Shown: positions 21,136-34,133, numbered from the stretch's first letter. The stretch is DNA of 64,000 nucleotides from Euryodendron excelsum (GCA_033060915.1 CM065378.1:57400001-57464000), one strand, 5' to 3'. The notes: generated by a model not told the origin, from the letters alone. Translations and numbers: made by a program.

Positions 21136-22850
21136 TGGGAGTTAGAGCATTTTTTTTCAAATTTAGAACACTTACAATTTTAATTTTCAAGTTTTGGGGT
21201 TTTGGGGCTTAAAATCCCCGAATAGCATCGAAACTTTGTGAAACTTGGCACGTAGCACGATTTAGGCATAGTTGACTTATAGGGGCAAATAGCACGGTCG
21301 TCGAAGTCTCAGTTTGGGAATTAGAGCATTCTTCTAAAAATTTAGGACACTTGAGTTTTAAGTTTCATGTTTCGGGGTTTTGCAGCCCAAAACCCCTGAA
21401 CAGCGTCAGAACTCCTTAAAACTTAGTACGCAAGATAGTTTAGGCATGGTTGACATGTAGGGACAAACGACACGGTCGTCAGAGTCCCGATTTAGGAGTT
21501 ATAGCAATTTTTTCCAAATTTAGGAAACTTGAGTTTTAACTTTCAAGTTTTGGGGTTTTGCAGATCAAATCCCCGAATAGCATCAGAACTTTGTGAAATT
21601 TGGCACATAGCACGGTTTAGGCATGGTTGAAATGTAAGGACAAACAACACAATCGTCGAAGTCCCGGTTTGGGAGTTAAAGCACTTTTTCTAAAGTTAGG
21701 ACACTTAAGTTTTAAGTTACATGTTTTGAGATTTTGGGCTCAAAATTCCTGAACGGCATCGAAACTCCATGAAACTTGGCACGCAGCACAGTTTAGGCTC
21801 GGTTGATATGTAGGGATAAACAACACAGTCGTCAAAGTCCCGTTTGGGAGTTAGAGTATTTTTCTAAATTTAGGACACTTAAGTTTTAACTTTCAAGTTT
21901 CGTGGTTTTGCAACTCAAAATTCCCGAACAGCATCAGAATCTTGTGAAACTTGGCTCATAGCACAGTTTAGGCACAGTTGACGTGTAGGGACATATGAAA
22001 TGATCATCGAAGTCCTGGTTTGGAAATTATAGCAATTTTTTCCAAATTTAGGAAACTTGAGTTTTAACTTTGAAGTTTTGGGGTTTTGCGGTTCAAAATC
22101 CCCAAACAACATCGGAACTCTGTGAAACTTGGTACGCAACACGTTTTAGGCACGATTGATGTGTAGGGATAAACAGTACGGTTATCGGAGTCCTGGTTTG
22201 GAAGTTAGAGCAATTTTTCTAATTTAGGACACTTACGTTTTTATATTTCGGGGTTTTGTGACTCAGAATTTTCGAACAGTATCAGAACTTCTTGAAACTT
22301 GGCACACAGCACAGTTTAGGCACGGTAGACATGTAGGGATAAACAGCATGGTCGTCAAAGTCCTGGTTTGGGAGTTAGAGCATTTTTTTCTAAATTTAGG
22401 ACATTTAAGTTTTAACTTTCAAGTTTCAGGATTTTGTGGCTCAAAATTCCCGAATGGCATCGAAACTCCGTGAAACTTGGCATACAGCACAGTATAGGCA
22501 CAGTTGACATATAGGGACAAACATCATGGTCCTCGAAGTCCCGATTTGGGAGTTAGAGCATTTTTTTTTTCTCAATTTAGAACACTTAAGTTTTAACTTT
22601 TAAGTTTCTGGATTTTGCGGCTCAAAATTCCCGACCGACATCGGAACTCCGTGAAACTTGGCACGTAGCACAGTATAGGCATGGTTGACGTGTAGGGACA
22701 AATGACACGGTCGTTGGAGTCTCAGTTTGGGAGTTATAGCAATGTTTTCCAAATTTAGAAAACTTGAGTTTTAACTTTCAAGTTTTGAGGTTTTGCAGCT
22801 CAAAATTCTTGAACGGCAACCCAACTTTGTGAAACTTGGCACGTAGCATG
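21136..22850. repeat. About 177-bp tandem repeat, 10 units
   Basis: Ten diverged units are marked by the recurring opening (g)ggagttagagca near 21136, 21312, 21490, 21668, 21846, 22020, 22199, 22370, 22547 and 22727. Each continues through a cttaagttttaactttcaag block, a cgaacagcatcggaactc block, a gaaacttggcac(g)cagcac block and a ggtcgtcgaagtccc block. Some alternate units are closer to each other (ttatagcaatttttt versus ttagagcattttt), hinting at a higher-order dimer. It abuts the CACTA 3' region, and large CACTA elements often carry internal tandem arrays. Confidence 0.85.
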
Positions 22851-24026
22851 CAAAAAATTGAGTAAGTTTGCTTAGTTTGGGGCTTCCAAAAATCGAGTTG
22901 GCAGAGAGACTTCTTATTAGTATGGATCCATTGGCAGAATTGGATGGAGAACCTTTGTTTTCAAATTTTCACAAAGTCTTTGTTTTATTCAAATTGCAAG
23001 AAAACCTAATGCGTTTTAGAAAGACCACGCCAAGGCATTAGAACTGTGAGAGAATTAGTTGACCAACACATTGCATGAAAATCTGTTGATGTAAATTACA
23101 ACTTTTTTTTTTTTTTTATGTTGTTTTAGTTTCATTAATGATGTTCATATGTGTATGTATATTAACTGTATAAATCATATTAGCAATTGTTTTTTTTTTT
23201 TCAGGTTATTGAAAAAGAATAGGCCTTCTATGGTGATCGGGATTGAAAGGGCAGTTATTATTTTATTTCTTTTTGTATTTTAAATTACTAGATATTCACG
23301 TATTGTTGGACTTTGACATTTTAGGAAAACTTTGTTGCATACATTTGAACTTTAATTATTATAGTATGTAAAAACTATAATTTTAGTATTTATAATATTT
23401 TTTATGGATATGGGTTATGGAATTTGGTGAATGAATGTTTTTTAATGATCATGTCAATTATATTATTTTATGTGTATATAGAAATTTCAACGAATTTGGT
23501 GAATGAATGTTTTGTATTAATTAACTCAGTTATATTATTTTATGTGCATATAGGAATTTCTAAAAACTAAAAATATTAAATTTCTTATAATTTATTAAAT
23601 TTATGCTTGACTATTTGTAATGGCGGACTTGTTTTTGTGATGGCCAAAAGCCGTAGCAAAAGTTTTAGAATTACCGACATATTTATTGTGACGATTCAAA
23701 TATGTCACTTATGACACGTATTTGCGATGACAAAAAATCGTCACTAATACAATGGGGACCTTGCCTCAGTTATTTGCAACAGTCTCGACCGTCGCAAAAG
23801 AACTATTTGCGATAGCGGTTGGCGATGAATTTAAGCCAACGCTAAAAGCCATGGCTGCCTCAAATTATTTGTGACGGGGGGATTACTGTCGCAAAAGGTT
23901 TCATGCCACGGCAAAAGCCTTTTGTGGTGCAGCCTTTCACAATGCACAACTTGCCGTCGCAAGGTCGTCGCAATGGGTTTTTGCGACGGCATTCTCCCGT
24001 CACAAAAAATCACTTTTTTAGTAGTG
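22851..24026. mobile_element. CACTA (En/Spm) transposon 3' end
   Basis: The sequence ends ...CTTTTTTAGTAGTG at 24026, which reads CACTACTAAAAAAG from the other strand, a canonical CACTA terminal inverted repeat. The preceding 400 bp (about 23620-24010) is packed with subterminal motifs of the form GTCGCAA / TTGCGACGG in both orientations, the binding sites expected for a CACTA transposase. The 5' end was not found, so the element is truncated or its start is buried by the LTR at 17180-20842. No transposase gene is recognisable. AT-rich filler with poly-T runs occupies 23100-23600. Confidence 0.75.
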
Positions 24027-24216
24027 CTGCTTTTTTATAAAAATATTTTACACATTTTTTGTTGTTTGGTTAGAGGTAAAGTAAAATGTTATTTTTATTT
24101 ATTTTTTTGTTGTTGAAAAACTCAAGAATGGCTTACATTTTTGAATTCCATAAGTTAATTTTGGCAAACTCGCCCAACCCATCTCAAGTTTTCAACATTT
24201 CTTAATTTTGCGAACG

Positions 24217-24217
24217 A

Positions 24218-24288
<71 letters not shown>
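24217..24288. repeat. (CT)n-(CA)n compound microsatellite
   Basis: About 19 CT units (24217-24254) followed by about 16 CA units (24257-24288). Confidence 0.95.
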
Positions 24289-24291
<3 letters not shown>

Positions 24292-24638
24292 TCAGCAGCC
24301 TCTTTCTCTTTGTGTTAGCTTTTTATTCTCTTTTGTTAAAACATTATGAGTAAGGAAATGCAATCGTGCTTAATAGTTTGTGAAAATTATATGTCCATGT
24401 TTATGATTTCCTCAATTCTCCAAGCTCTAACAAAACAGCCCTCTAATATTGTACTTTGGGCTAAATCCTCAATATGATAATATCTTCCTATTCACTTCAA
24501 AACCAAACAACTGAATTTTATTTCAATCTTTATCCCAAAAAATAATGATTTGGGTTTGGGCTTAAATGAATGTAGTAAGATCAACAATCTCAAATTCAAA
24601 AAGCTTTAGGCGATGTTTCAATTGAATGTAGTTGTATG

Positions 24639-24950
24639 TAGGGGTGCACATGAGTCGGTTTGGTTCGATTCTATAGTGAACCCAAAACCGACTGGTTCTC
24701 TTAAATTAGACCCAAAACCGAACCATGAATTGTTTTAAACTGAACCGAACCAAACTGAATAATTACGGTTCAGTTTGGTTCCAAACCCTCAATTTAATTT
24801 TATTTGGTTAGTTTTCTGGTTCATTTACTGAGAGGGTGTGGCCTCATTTTATGAAGAGACAGTAGAATGAAATATCAACATTCAGGCGATGTGAGACATT
24901 TTCATTTACTACCTTTGACCATTTGCTTTCCCTACCCCCTCTATATATGG

Positions 24951-24981
<31 letters not shown>

Positions 24982-25829
24982 TACATTAATATATATACAA
25001 ACATATAACCCAGCTCTGGTTTCAAATTTGATGCGATCTTAAATCGGTAAAGAACCATAAAAGCTAACAGAAAGAAAAAGAATTCCTAGAGCAGGAAGCA
25101 CCAAAAGGACTAAGGTTATATTGCTTACATCAGAAGGTTTGTGTTTATAAACCAATAACAAAAAGCATCAGTTCTACATATATGTATTACAGATCTATTG
25201 ACCTCATGTATTAATCTGGGTTTATATATATGGGTTTGGGACCATATTCAACAAAGGATAAGAAGGAAACATGAACTAATAGTGCTACCATAAAAGATCT
25301 CACAAGCAGTAACAATGCTACCATTTTGTATACATGTGTTTATACACAAAGTATTGTTCTTTTATAAAAACAACACTCCCCAGATGGGATCTATGCCTTC
25401 AAGAACTTTTAGAAAATTAGTCTCTTCCTCTTCTGCCATAGTCATTTCTCATCCCTTTCCTCATATTCATTGCCTTTCTTTAGATTTGATTTTGGTAGCT
25501 TAAATCTTGCTCTTCTCTTCCCACATCGCTAACATAGCTTCATCTTTCTCATAATTTAACATAGGCGTGCAGTGACAGTAGATTTGTAACATAAATATAT
25601 GGGAAATATATAATTTTAAAGACTTATATCTAACTCGGGTCTATATCGGTTCGGTTTTTGGATTGATTCCGTTTTTCATTGTCTAAACCTAGAACTGAAC
25701 CTAAATAATCGGTTCCTTAAAATTCAGGACCAAGACCAAACCGATGTATATAAGAACCGGACCAAACCGAATCGAAATGGTCGAGTTTGGTTCGGTTCTT
25801 GGGTTGGTCGCATCATTTGTGCACCGCTA
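24639..25829. mobile_element. hAT-type non-autonomous element, 1191 bp
   Basis: The left end TAGGGGTGCACATGAG and the inverted right end TAGCGGTGCACAAATG are imperfect terminal repeats, backed by long subterminal stretches of GGTTCGGTTT/AAACCGAACC in opposite orientations. The flanks GTTGTATG (24631-24638) and GTTGCATG (25830-25837) form an 8-bp target duplication with one mismatch, diagnostic of hAT transposons. The middle holds an (AT)n run (24943-24976) and no transposase gene, so it would depend on an enzyme made elsewhere. Confidence 0.8.
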
Positions 25830-25837
25830 GTTGCATG

Positions 25838-26612
25838 TCTCAACTAGGCCTTGCTGGCCCAAAGGTGGCTCACTTGCCTCGAAATATTTGGACTGAGCTA
25901 TTCATATGCTTAATCGAAGCTAAAGCTAAGCTTAGGCCAAAATTGGGGTCCAATTGTCAATGCAGCCTAATAATCTTGGGCTTTGGGCTGTCTTGATCCC
26001 AGCCCAAAAATGGACTTTGAGGCCATTTTAATATACAAGCTGAACAACTGTGCAACTGATGTGGCAAGTTTTAGTCATATCGTCCTAAACCAAATGATCA
26101 ATCAAGGTGGCATATATTTTTAAAATTATTACTGTAATATCATTTTAGTTAATAATGTTGTACAAAGATTATATAAAAATACATTTTTCATTTTATATTT
26201 GTACCCACGACCAAATACTTGGATAAAATTTAGGGGCTGTTATTGTCAAAGCAAATGGATCTTTTGCGAAGTGAGATATATTGTATTACCGAGTAATTTA
26301 CTAGTTATTATATCTATAATATATATATTTGTGACGGGAAACCTCTCCAAAGCACAGCTTGGACTCCTCTGCATGAGGTGGCCCACACACTTCGTGTATG
26401 AAGCTAGTCCAGACCCGTGAAGGCTTGAAAATTTATTTTGCGCTTGTCATGTGACTTTTACTTGGTCCCATGGAAGTGGGGCTCGGTTTAATTTTATACC
26501 GAAAAATATTTTTTTATGTAAAAAGTTTTATGAAAAAAATTATTTTTTTATTTATTTTCAAGTGTTTGATTGACATTTGAAAATTATTTTCTTAAAAAAA
26601 ATTATAATATTA
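25838..26612. other. Spacer
   Basis: No gene signal; AT-rich, with short open frames only. Near 26540-26580 it has gtttgattgacatttgaaa-type sequence resembling one half of a small foldback element with 27005-27080 (aatcaaacaacgaaaaatg). Confidence 0.4.
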
Positions 26613-26905
26613 TTCTTTGTGGTTGGAGGTGGTGGCAGTGGGTGGTCAGCAATGGCGGTAGGTGTGCAATGGTGGTGGTGGCAGCGGGCAATGGTGGTGG
26701 CGGTGGCATAATGACTACGGGTGGTGGTGGGTGCAGGCGGCGGTAGGTAGTGGTGGTGGTTGGTGGTGGGCGGTGGTGGGTGAAGGCGGCGATGGTAGGC
26801 AGTGGGGGACGATGGGGTGGCGGTGGTGGTGGGCATTAGTATCAGACGGCAATGGTGGTGAGTGGGTGGTGGTGAGTGGCGGTGACGATGGCGGTGGTGA
26901 AATAT
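26613..26905. repeat. GGT/GGC-rich cryptic repeat
   Basis: Nearly 300 bp of ggtggtggcggtgg-like sequence with strong G-on-one-strand skew, followed by a poly-T run (26926-26942). It gives spurious frames on both strands (26662-26973 plus, 26558-26957 minus) made of W/G or H/P/T residues, which are not genes. Confidence 0.85.
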
Positions 26906-26942
26906 TTGAAATATTGTTAAAGATTTTTTTTTTTTTTTTTTT

Positions 26943-27786
26943 AGATAGGAGTATCAAATATTCAAAGGACTAAAACTAAAAATGACCTATAGATTTTTAA
27001 AATGTAAGTTAATTTTGATCTTTTGATGTAAAACAATTTTTTGAAAAACATTTTTCTTACTTTTTTGTTAATCAAACAACGAAAAATGAGTAAAATATTC
27101 AAGTGAAACTGAGCCTAAATGCTGAAAATTGTAAGCCTAACTCTAAAAAAAAAAAAAAAAAAAGGGGGCTTCCTCTCAATTAGTTCATTATGATACTATA
27201 GTAGACATTCTTGGACGAAAGATTAACCATTTAATGGGCATGCCAAAGTGGCTTTTGTCAACTAGATTATAAGATGATCACCAACCAATCCATCACCAAA
27301 AATTGCAATTTGATTGGTGATTAGCTTGTTAATCTTGCTTTTCCTACCAAATCTTTGTTTCTTCTCTTATGTGGTCCAATCCTTCTCTTCATTTTGGAAA
27401 ACCAGACATTTTAATTGATATCGTACTTTCTTCCTCCTTTTCCAAATAAGTTCTTAATTATTTGCTATGAACTCATTGTTTGAGTTATTTATCTTTATAT
27501 TTTAATGTTATGGTTGGATCTTAGATTTGTTTAGAAGAAAAAAAAAATGAAAAGGAAATAAAATTACTTACATATGGTATTCATTGGTTATGGGTGACCA
27601 AACAAAAATTAGGATTTGTTTGAACAAATATTTATTCATTTTCTTCTCTCTTTTCTAACCTACCAAACAAAACGAAGGATTTTAACTTCTTTCGATAGTT
27701 ATCATAACCAAATTGAACACTAAATTGATGAAAGTTTTAGTTCACGGTTTATTAGTTCAACTGATGATTTAATCAGTTCAATTATA

Positions 27787-27817
<31 letters not shown>

Positions 27818-30749
27818 TCTATTTATTCATTAAAGTGAATTACCTTACATTAAATGTGGAAACAATAAATGCAAAATTCAACCTGAATCAGCGGCTACTT
27901 AATGCACTAAAACTGTTAAGAGGCCAAGGATAGCCTTATATCTTGCAATATTTTCAAAGTGACCGTTGCCGCCTTTGATTTGGATTCTCACTTGAACGGT
28001 TGAATCGCCCAATTAGGTCCAATTCTGATAAATATACTTCTTAATTCTTTCACAATTTATTTTTATTTTTTAATATTTTTCGTATAAAAATTTATAATTC
28101 AAACATAGCATAAAAGAAAATTCCACACATAATCATAATTATGTTTGCAATTTTTCACTAGCTCCTAAACACACGTGAGTGGGTCTAATCTTCGTTTATT
28201 ATTGTCGATCTCACTTCTTTGTGTCTAGTCGCAAAAAAATGAGATGAAAAGTCAGATATTTATGACATTATTCCTAATTTAATTGGGAGGGTTGTATGGA
28301 TATAGATTTCCTTCAACTTAGGTTATAGAAACTTCGATTGCCTTATGTATATGGCAACATATTATTTGGCCAAGTATTATTATGTTTATCTTTTAATTGA
28401 ATATCTTTTATAGATCTAGTAATCTCGTGAATGGTGCCTATGACAATGAAAAATTTAAATAGATTAATAACACAGTTTTAATACGTGATAGCTTGATATG
28501 TTGTCATGTACACAACGCAGAAGAAATTACTCCAACTCAAGTTGGGTGGGTTGTATTCCAATCTTTATATCTATTTTCTTTTTTATTTAAGGAAAATATA
28601 TAGTGAAGAATTTAGAGGCTTTTGTGGTGTCTATAAATGATTTCAGTTACCATCATCCATTCCCAATTGCAATGAAGGATTCTATCAATATACGTTTATT
28701 TGGAAGAAACATGCTGGAGAATATATGAATTTGAAAATGCCGCTTAAAGCTTATAGGCAAATTATGTTTTGCATTTAGGGGTCCTTCAATATATGTGTGT
28801 TTGTTCTATATGTATTTCCTTCAGTGACTTTTTCTTTGTGGGGAAGGTACAACAAGCATTCTTGGTGAAGGTGTAATTAGAGGACTTCTAGCTAGCTTTA
28901 GACCTCATGTAAGAAAATATTGTCTTGCTATCAACATTAATGTACTGGTTAAACTCCTCCAGTTCTTTGAAACACTTGTATACAACTCCTTGGTGGTTGA
29001 TTAGTTAAAATTCAGACCAAACAAAAAGAAAATAATTCCAGTGGACTGGAATTCACTTTGAAGGTGACATGTATATTTGTTGCTCATATTATATATATAT
29101 ATATGTACCAGTAATGTTTGGGATTCCAAATGATTGATTTGATTTGATTACGATGTCCTGTCTCTGCTTATGTTTGTCTTTCTTAGCTTTTTAATTCTTG
29201 TGTTGTGTATGGTGTTGCAATTGATTTGAAAAGGATCAAATTATCAAACCTGTTTCAAAGATCTGTATGGCGCCATAAGCCTAACCTTTTTTTTTTTTTT
29301 TTAAAGTATTTACCAGATTAAAAGGGGCCATTGAGAAAGACATTCCAAACAGAATAAAAAATGATCCCCTGAATATTCTGAAGAAGGTGATCAAAAAAAC
29401 AAACCAAAATAAAAACAGAGAGAGAGAGAGAGAGAGAGAGGTTGAGTTAATTTGGCTTGGCAGGTTCACGCCAGTTGCCAGTTGAAACCTCTACCCTACT
29501 AAATTGTCTTTTGGACTGTAGCATTGCTACCGGAGAAAACAAGCGATTTACTGTTTTTGAAATAACGTTTTGGAAACGTAGTACACTTTTGTTCCCAAAT
29601 TAATATATGAAAATTCATAGGGAATGGTGTTTTGACGGAATAATATGCTCATTCTTATAAATGTGTTTTTTTCTTATCTATTTAATATAAAAAAAAAATA
29701 GACTATATTTTGTCAGATATTTAATTCTTAAAAAAAAGTTATTTTAGAATTATTTTAAATTTTAAAAATATAATTTACATAAATCTATCCTATCGTTCTA
29801 CATTCTAAAGAACATAGCATATCATATTTCTCTTTTATTTCACGTATTTTGTTAGAGTATGCTTATCCTCTATGGTCACCTAGTAATATAAATTCTGATA
29901 ATACATATTTTGTTATTACAGAGTGATTTATTGTTCTCATTTTCTAGATGGTTCTGTTAGATGATTATGTGGGTGTGATTGCGGTTCTCCTCTTGTCTAG
30001 GTAAAAGTTTTTTTTTTCCTTTGTGTGATTAGATGACATCATTGATGTGTTACCCTATCTTCTTTTAATTAGTCTCCTCCTCATGATGAAATTGTAAATA
30101 AATAGTTTTTACTTGTATGTAGTACCTACTTAAAAAAATGTTAAAAAGAGTGACCCATTTTCTTATTACCTTTTATATTTTCTTTCCAAGGGAGAGGAAT
30201 GGTGGTGTGAAAAGTAAACATGTCTTTGTCATACTCGTCCTTCCCTTACCATTATATATTTATACTCTGCCTTTCTTGAAAGTTAGTTAGTTTTGTATCT
30301 TGGTCAAGCTCATGCACTCAATTTAAAATATTGTTTGGAAGAGTAGCGCAACTTGTTAGTTAGGGTTGTCACTTCAAGCTTTTCACTCGTTTCAACAATT
30401 TATTTAACAGGCTTCTTTTCAACCAAAATTCTTTTTTTTTTTTTTAAATGGCTTTTAGTTTATAATATCATTGTTTTACCAACAATTTTTTTAAAAGAAA
30501 AAAATATAAATAACTTAAATAAGTTAGCTTATAACGTTATCTCAATAAATAAGAACCTTCAAATATCAATTGGCCACGAGGTGTCCTTTTATTGTCAATT
30601 TCCAAGGTCTCATAATTTAGTAAGCATTGTGTGGGAGAAAATTAATACACATTCACGCAGTTGAATAGTTCGCCGTAGTTGTTCAAGTTCAAGGGTTGTC
30701 TCTTGTGAAAACGTTGAATGAGCTGCATTGAATGGATACCAAAACAAAA
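26943..30749. other. AT-rich spacer
   Basis: No gene supported. Contains (AT)n at 27790-27818, poly-A/poly-T tracts (27146-27164, 29287-29302), a (GA)n run (29419-29440) and small frames without codon-like composition. Phrases such as gggtgaccaaacaaaaattagg (27592) are typical of degraded MITE ends. Confidence 0.45.
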
Positions 30750-30870
30750 ACTACTACAAATTTATTACAACCGCTAAAATAATGGTGCCTCCTTGTACGG
30801 CTCTGAAGAGATTACTACAAATTTGTTACAACCGCTGCAATAATAGTGCCTCCTTGTACTGTTCTGAAGA
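30750..30870. repeat. 61-bp direct duplication
   Basis: Two adjacent copies of a unit starting a(c/t)tactacaaattt and ending gttctgaaga, at 30750-30809 and 30811-30870, differ at only a few positions. No gene context; a recent local duplication. Confidence 0.8.
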
Positions 30871-32570
30871 AAAAAAATTTAATAATTAAATAGCACGAAA
30901 TTTTTCAGTACTTATATTTTAAAAGATTTGTAGTGTGTCCCAATTATTATAAATTAATATTACTGATGTAATAGAAAATTATATGTCACAATTTACTAGG
31001 GAGTATACATAAGTACTAAATATTTGGTACTGTCTAACTGCTGCGGGACATTTTTCGGTTTCGCAATTTTATTTATTATGTCATTTGTGTATGTCTATAT
31101 ATTGTTAGGGATTGCTAGAAATTAAAAGTTTTAGACTTCACAAGCTGCCTCTGTTTCTGAGGGTCCATTGGTTGGATAGTAGAGGGACATAACTCACCTC
31201 TCAGACCCTTCTTGTTATTTACTTTCAGTCATCTTAACTGTTTTTTTTTATTACCAGGACAATAAAGTTTTCCCAAGAGGTCAATTTGTGGTTTAAGAGA
31301 CAAGAGGCAACCCAAGATTTAGTTAATTTAAAATTCAAAATCAAGACCATTGTGCTCGATTATATATTGATCAACAGAGTTAATCATATATAGATAGAGA
31401 TTGCTGAACTACTCCTGGAGGCACTGTACCTCCATTTTGTAGAAGATCAAGCTCGGAGTTTCTATAGCACATTGTAAAATCTGTAGTGCCTGCGGCGTAT
31501 TACCTCATAAACATTAACATTTTCTTTGGGTAAGGTATGCTCGATCGGTGCCAGCTGGGATTTTCGGCTACCAAATTAAGTATTGAAGTGCTTCCGGCCA
31601 AGCATAATAGGCCAGAGAGAGCTGTCCTTCGGTCAGATTTAAGCTTGTACGGAAATTTCCATAAAGGCATGTCAAATTATTGAAGTTGACAATGATCATG
31701 TACTATTGAATGCTTATCTTGTTAGAATAATGTTCAAATCGGATAGCTCATTTATATCCCATCTCCATCTCTCTTTTTAAGTCTCAAACAAGGCCATCAT
31801 TAACCAGTACTAAAATGTTGCTACGATACCATGAATCTTGAAAACAAAGTTAAATTTGCCTTTGATTGGTCTCCTTGGTCCCCCATGTTATGTTTCTCCT
31901 ATGTTAACAACATCTAGTCCTGTTCAATGGTCCAAGCTGTTCTAATATCATCCACAAGTTATTTGCAATATCGTAGCATCCATCTCTCTCTCTCGTTTTC
32001 CGGGGTCATAGGTAGCAACTGGCGGCACCCGAATTGGGAATTCAGTGTTCTTAGATTATCGTGGGGGCAAAGCAAGCCAAATTTTGTACGGTTGAAAATA
32101 TTGAAAAGTATAGAGGATAGTTGGGAAGTAAGTCTCAACATCAAACAGAGTCAACTTATTGCATCTCACATAATTGTGAGCAGCCTGTAGCCTGCAGGCC
32201 TCTCTTCTGTAAAGGAAGCGCTACAAGTCAACAAACATATAGTCTTACTACAATTAATCGAAATCTCGGCTCAAACTCTTCGCTACTGGAAGAAATATAT
32301 ATGTGTCTTCTTCACATTAATTACGATCCTTTATCCACAACTATCGTAATTAGAATAGTATTATTACTCCAAGAAACCTATATAGTCTTTATTTTTTCAA
32401 AAATAAATCAAAGATTATTCTTGTCTAATTCTTTTGTATGTGAGCATGAATTTGTAATTGTTTTTCCAACAGATCTTCTCACTTACGATCGATATCTTCT
32501 GGAGCTTGGAGGTAAAGAGTTTTCAGTGTGTTATAATCTTTATGAGAATATGAATCTCACATGCCGGTTT
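30871..32570. other. AT-rich spacer, downstream side of MYB gene 1
   Basis: No gene supported. Two overlapping frames on the plus strand (31927-32190 and 32121-32573) have no recognisable domain, and the second has no coding-like composition. A ctctctctcgttttcc stretch lies at 31984-31999. Confidence 0.4.
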
Positions 32571-33003
32571 TAGTGGCGGACCCAGAAATTTCATGAAGGG
32601 GAGCCGAAATAGGAAAAAAATATAATGGTATCATCATACCAACTATCAACTATTGTCACCTAGATTTCAGCTCTATATGAATACATTTATTTAATATACA
32701 GACAACAAAAATCATAATAAATGTGCTACTTAAAAATAAAGATATCTACTATTTACTAAAAAAAAAATTTCGACTAGAGGGTAAAGAAAAATTACTTGAA
32801 TTTGGATGCATAAACGTAAAATTACTTGAGTTATAGGGTGGACAATATACCTATTTTATTATAAATCCTCAAAAGTATAAAGGATCTAAAAAAAAAATTG
32901 CTAAGGTGGCAATATACCTATTTTATCATAAATATTAGAAAACATATAGAGGCTACTGTAATTTTTTAAATTTTAAAAGAGACTGGCTCTGCCCGCCCCT
33001 GTC
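32571..33003. repeat. Dispersed repeat with GGCGGACCCAG ends
   Basis: It starts tagtggcggacccagaaattt...ggggagccgaaat and ends ctggctctgcccgcccctgtc, two ends that are rough inverted counterparts. Comparable edges (ggatagaactagg...ggggccgaag at about 37305 and agtagcggaactacaattt at 62766) occur elsewhere in the window. This looks like an old, widespread non-autonomous plant repeat; the class is uncertain. Confidence 0.4.
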
Positions 33004-34133
33004 TTGTTGGGAAGCCCTAATATGACTAGTCTTACCAACAATATTTCAAAGCTGAAACATATAATATATAGTCCGAATTCTTGGATATCGCCTTAAATTT
33101 TTGGTCGAAGAGGACTAACCTCTCGCGCTTCCTGCATGTGCCACCCGTTAGGAAAGTTGTCTAGTGTTAGGGTTCCCACCATTGATCTCTACCCTCCTAC
33201 AAGTTATTACCAATTATTGTCACAAAAATTTAAGTATTACAGCATAAGACTCACAAAAAACATGAAAGATAACTATCATACAAAATACATGAAAGATAAT
33301 TATCGAAGTAGTACCCTGAAAATATGAATACTATTTACCTATTGATTTTTTTTTTTACGATATGTAGACTCTAATAAAAGCAAACCAATTTATTTAGCAG
33401 CAGAAGGTTCTTTGATTGGATAATTAGAGTCGTCGACATTTGTTTTTCAAATGAGTTCCCATGGTGTGAAACCTGAGTTAGCAGGTGGGAGAGTTAATAT
33501 ATTAATAGATTAAATTTTATAATTAAAATGACAGAAGTAACAAATATTATCTGTCCCAAACACCATCCCGCAAGAATCGAACACATTGCCTAAGTTGAGT
33601 CAGGGTTATGATGCCAAGGGCCCCGGTCCCATTCAGGTTTTGGGATGATATATATGTTCTCATGGGCATGTTCTCATGGGCATGCTAGTACAGAGGAGCC
33701 AAGTCATTTAGGCTTTTAGCTATAATTTGCCTGCTAATGGGACCAGCATTTCAGTTGTTGCAACTCTCAAAATTGTTAAAAATTGTTCAACAATTTATGA
33801 TTATGATGAGATGACGATGACCGGATCGATGGTTTTCTAACATATGATCAATAAGCTTAACAATCATAACTCAAGCCCCATATACAGCAAGCATAGACAA
33901 ACAGGCAAATTTTTGAATTTGAAAATTGCTTCCAAATTTACAGTAGTCATTCATTACGATATTTATAAGAAGATGGAAATAGACCCTACAACAGAAGAGC
34001 AGTCTTCCATTTTTATCTATATATGCTGATATATATATATATATATATATATGTTTTCCTTTAACTTCGTGCTAGTATTTTGAAAGTACTTGTCTTGCTT
34101 GTTAGACCACTGATTGAAGCCAATTAACAATGC
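33004..34133. other. Spacer 3' of MYB gene 1
   Basis: No gene signal. There is a 16-bp direct duplication (gttctcatgggcat, 33657-33684) and an (AT)n run at 34028-34052. The transcription terminator of the MYB gene should lie here, but I found no clear AATAAA within 200 bp of the stop. Confidence 0.45.

Noticed and set aside
21136..22850. CRISPR-like regular array
   Set aside because: The whole 177-bp unit is repeated, without unique spacers between short repeats, and the context is a plant transposon.
26558..26973. Long frames on both strands, rich in W/G or H/P/T
   Set aside because: Pure products of the GGT/GGC tract.
30353..30664. 103-codon plus-strand frame
   Set aside because: AT-rich random frame through a poly-T run; no domain.
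32121..32573. 150-codon open frame on the plus strand
   Set aside because: No recognisable domain and no codon-like composition; it overlaps another random frame and ends where a dispersed repeat begins.
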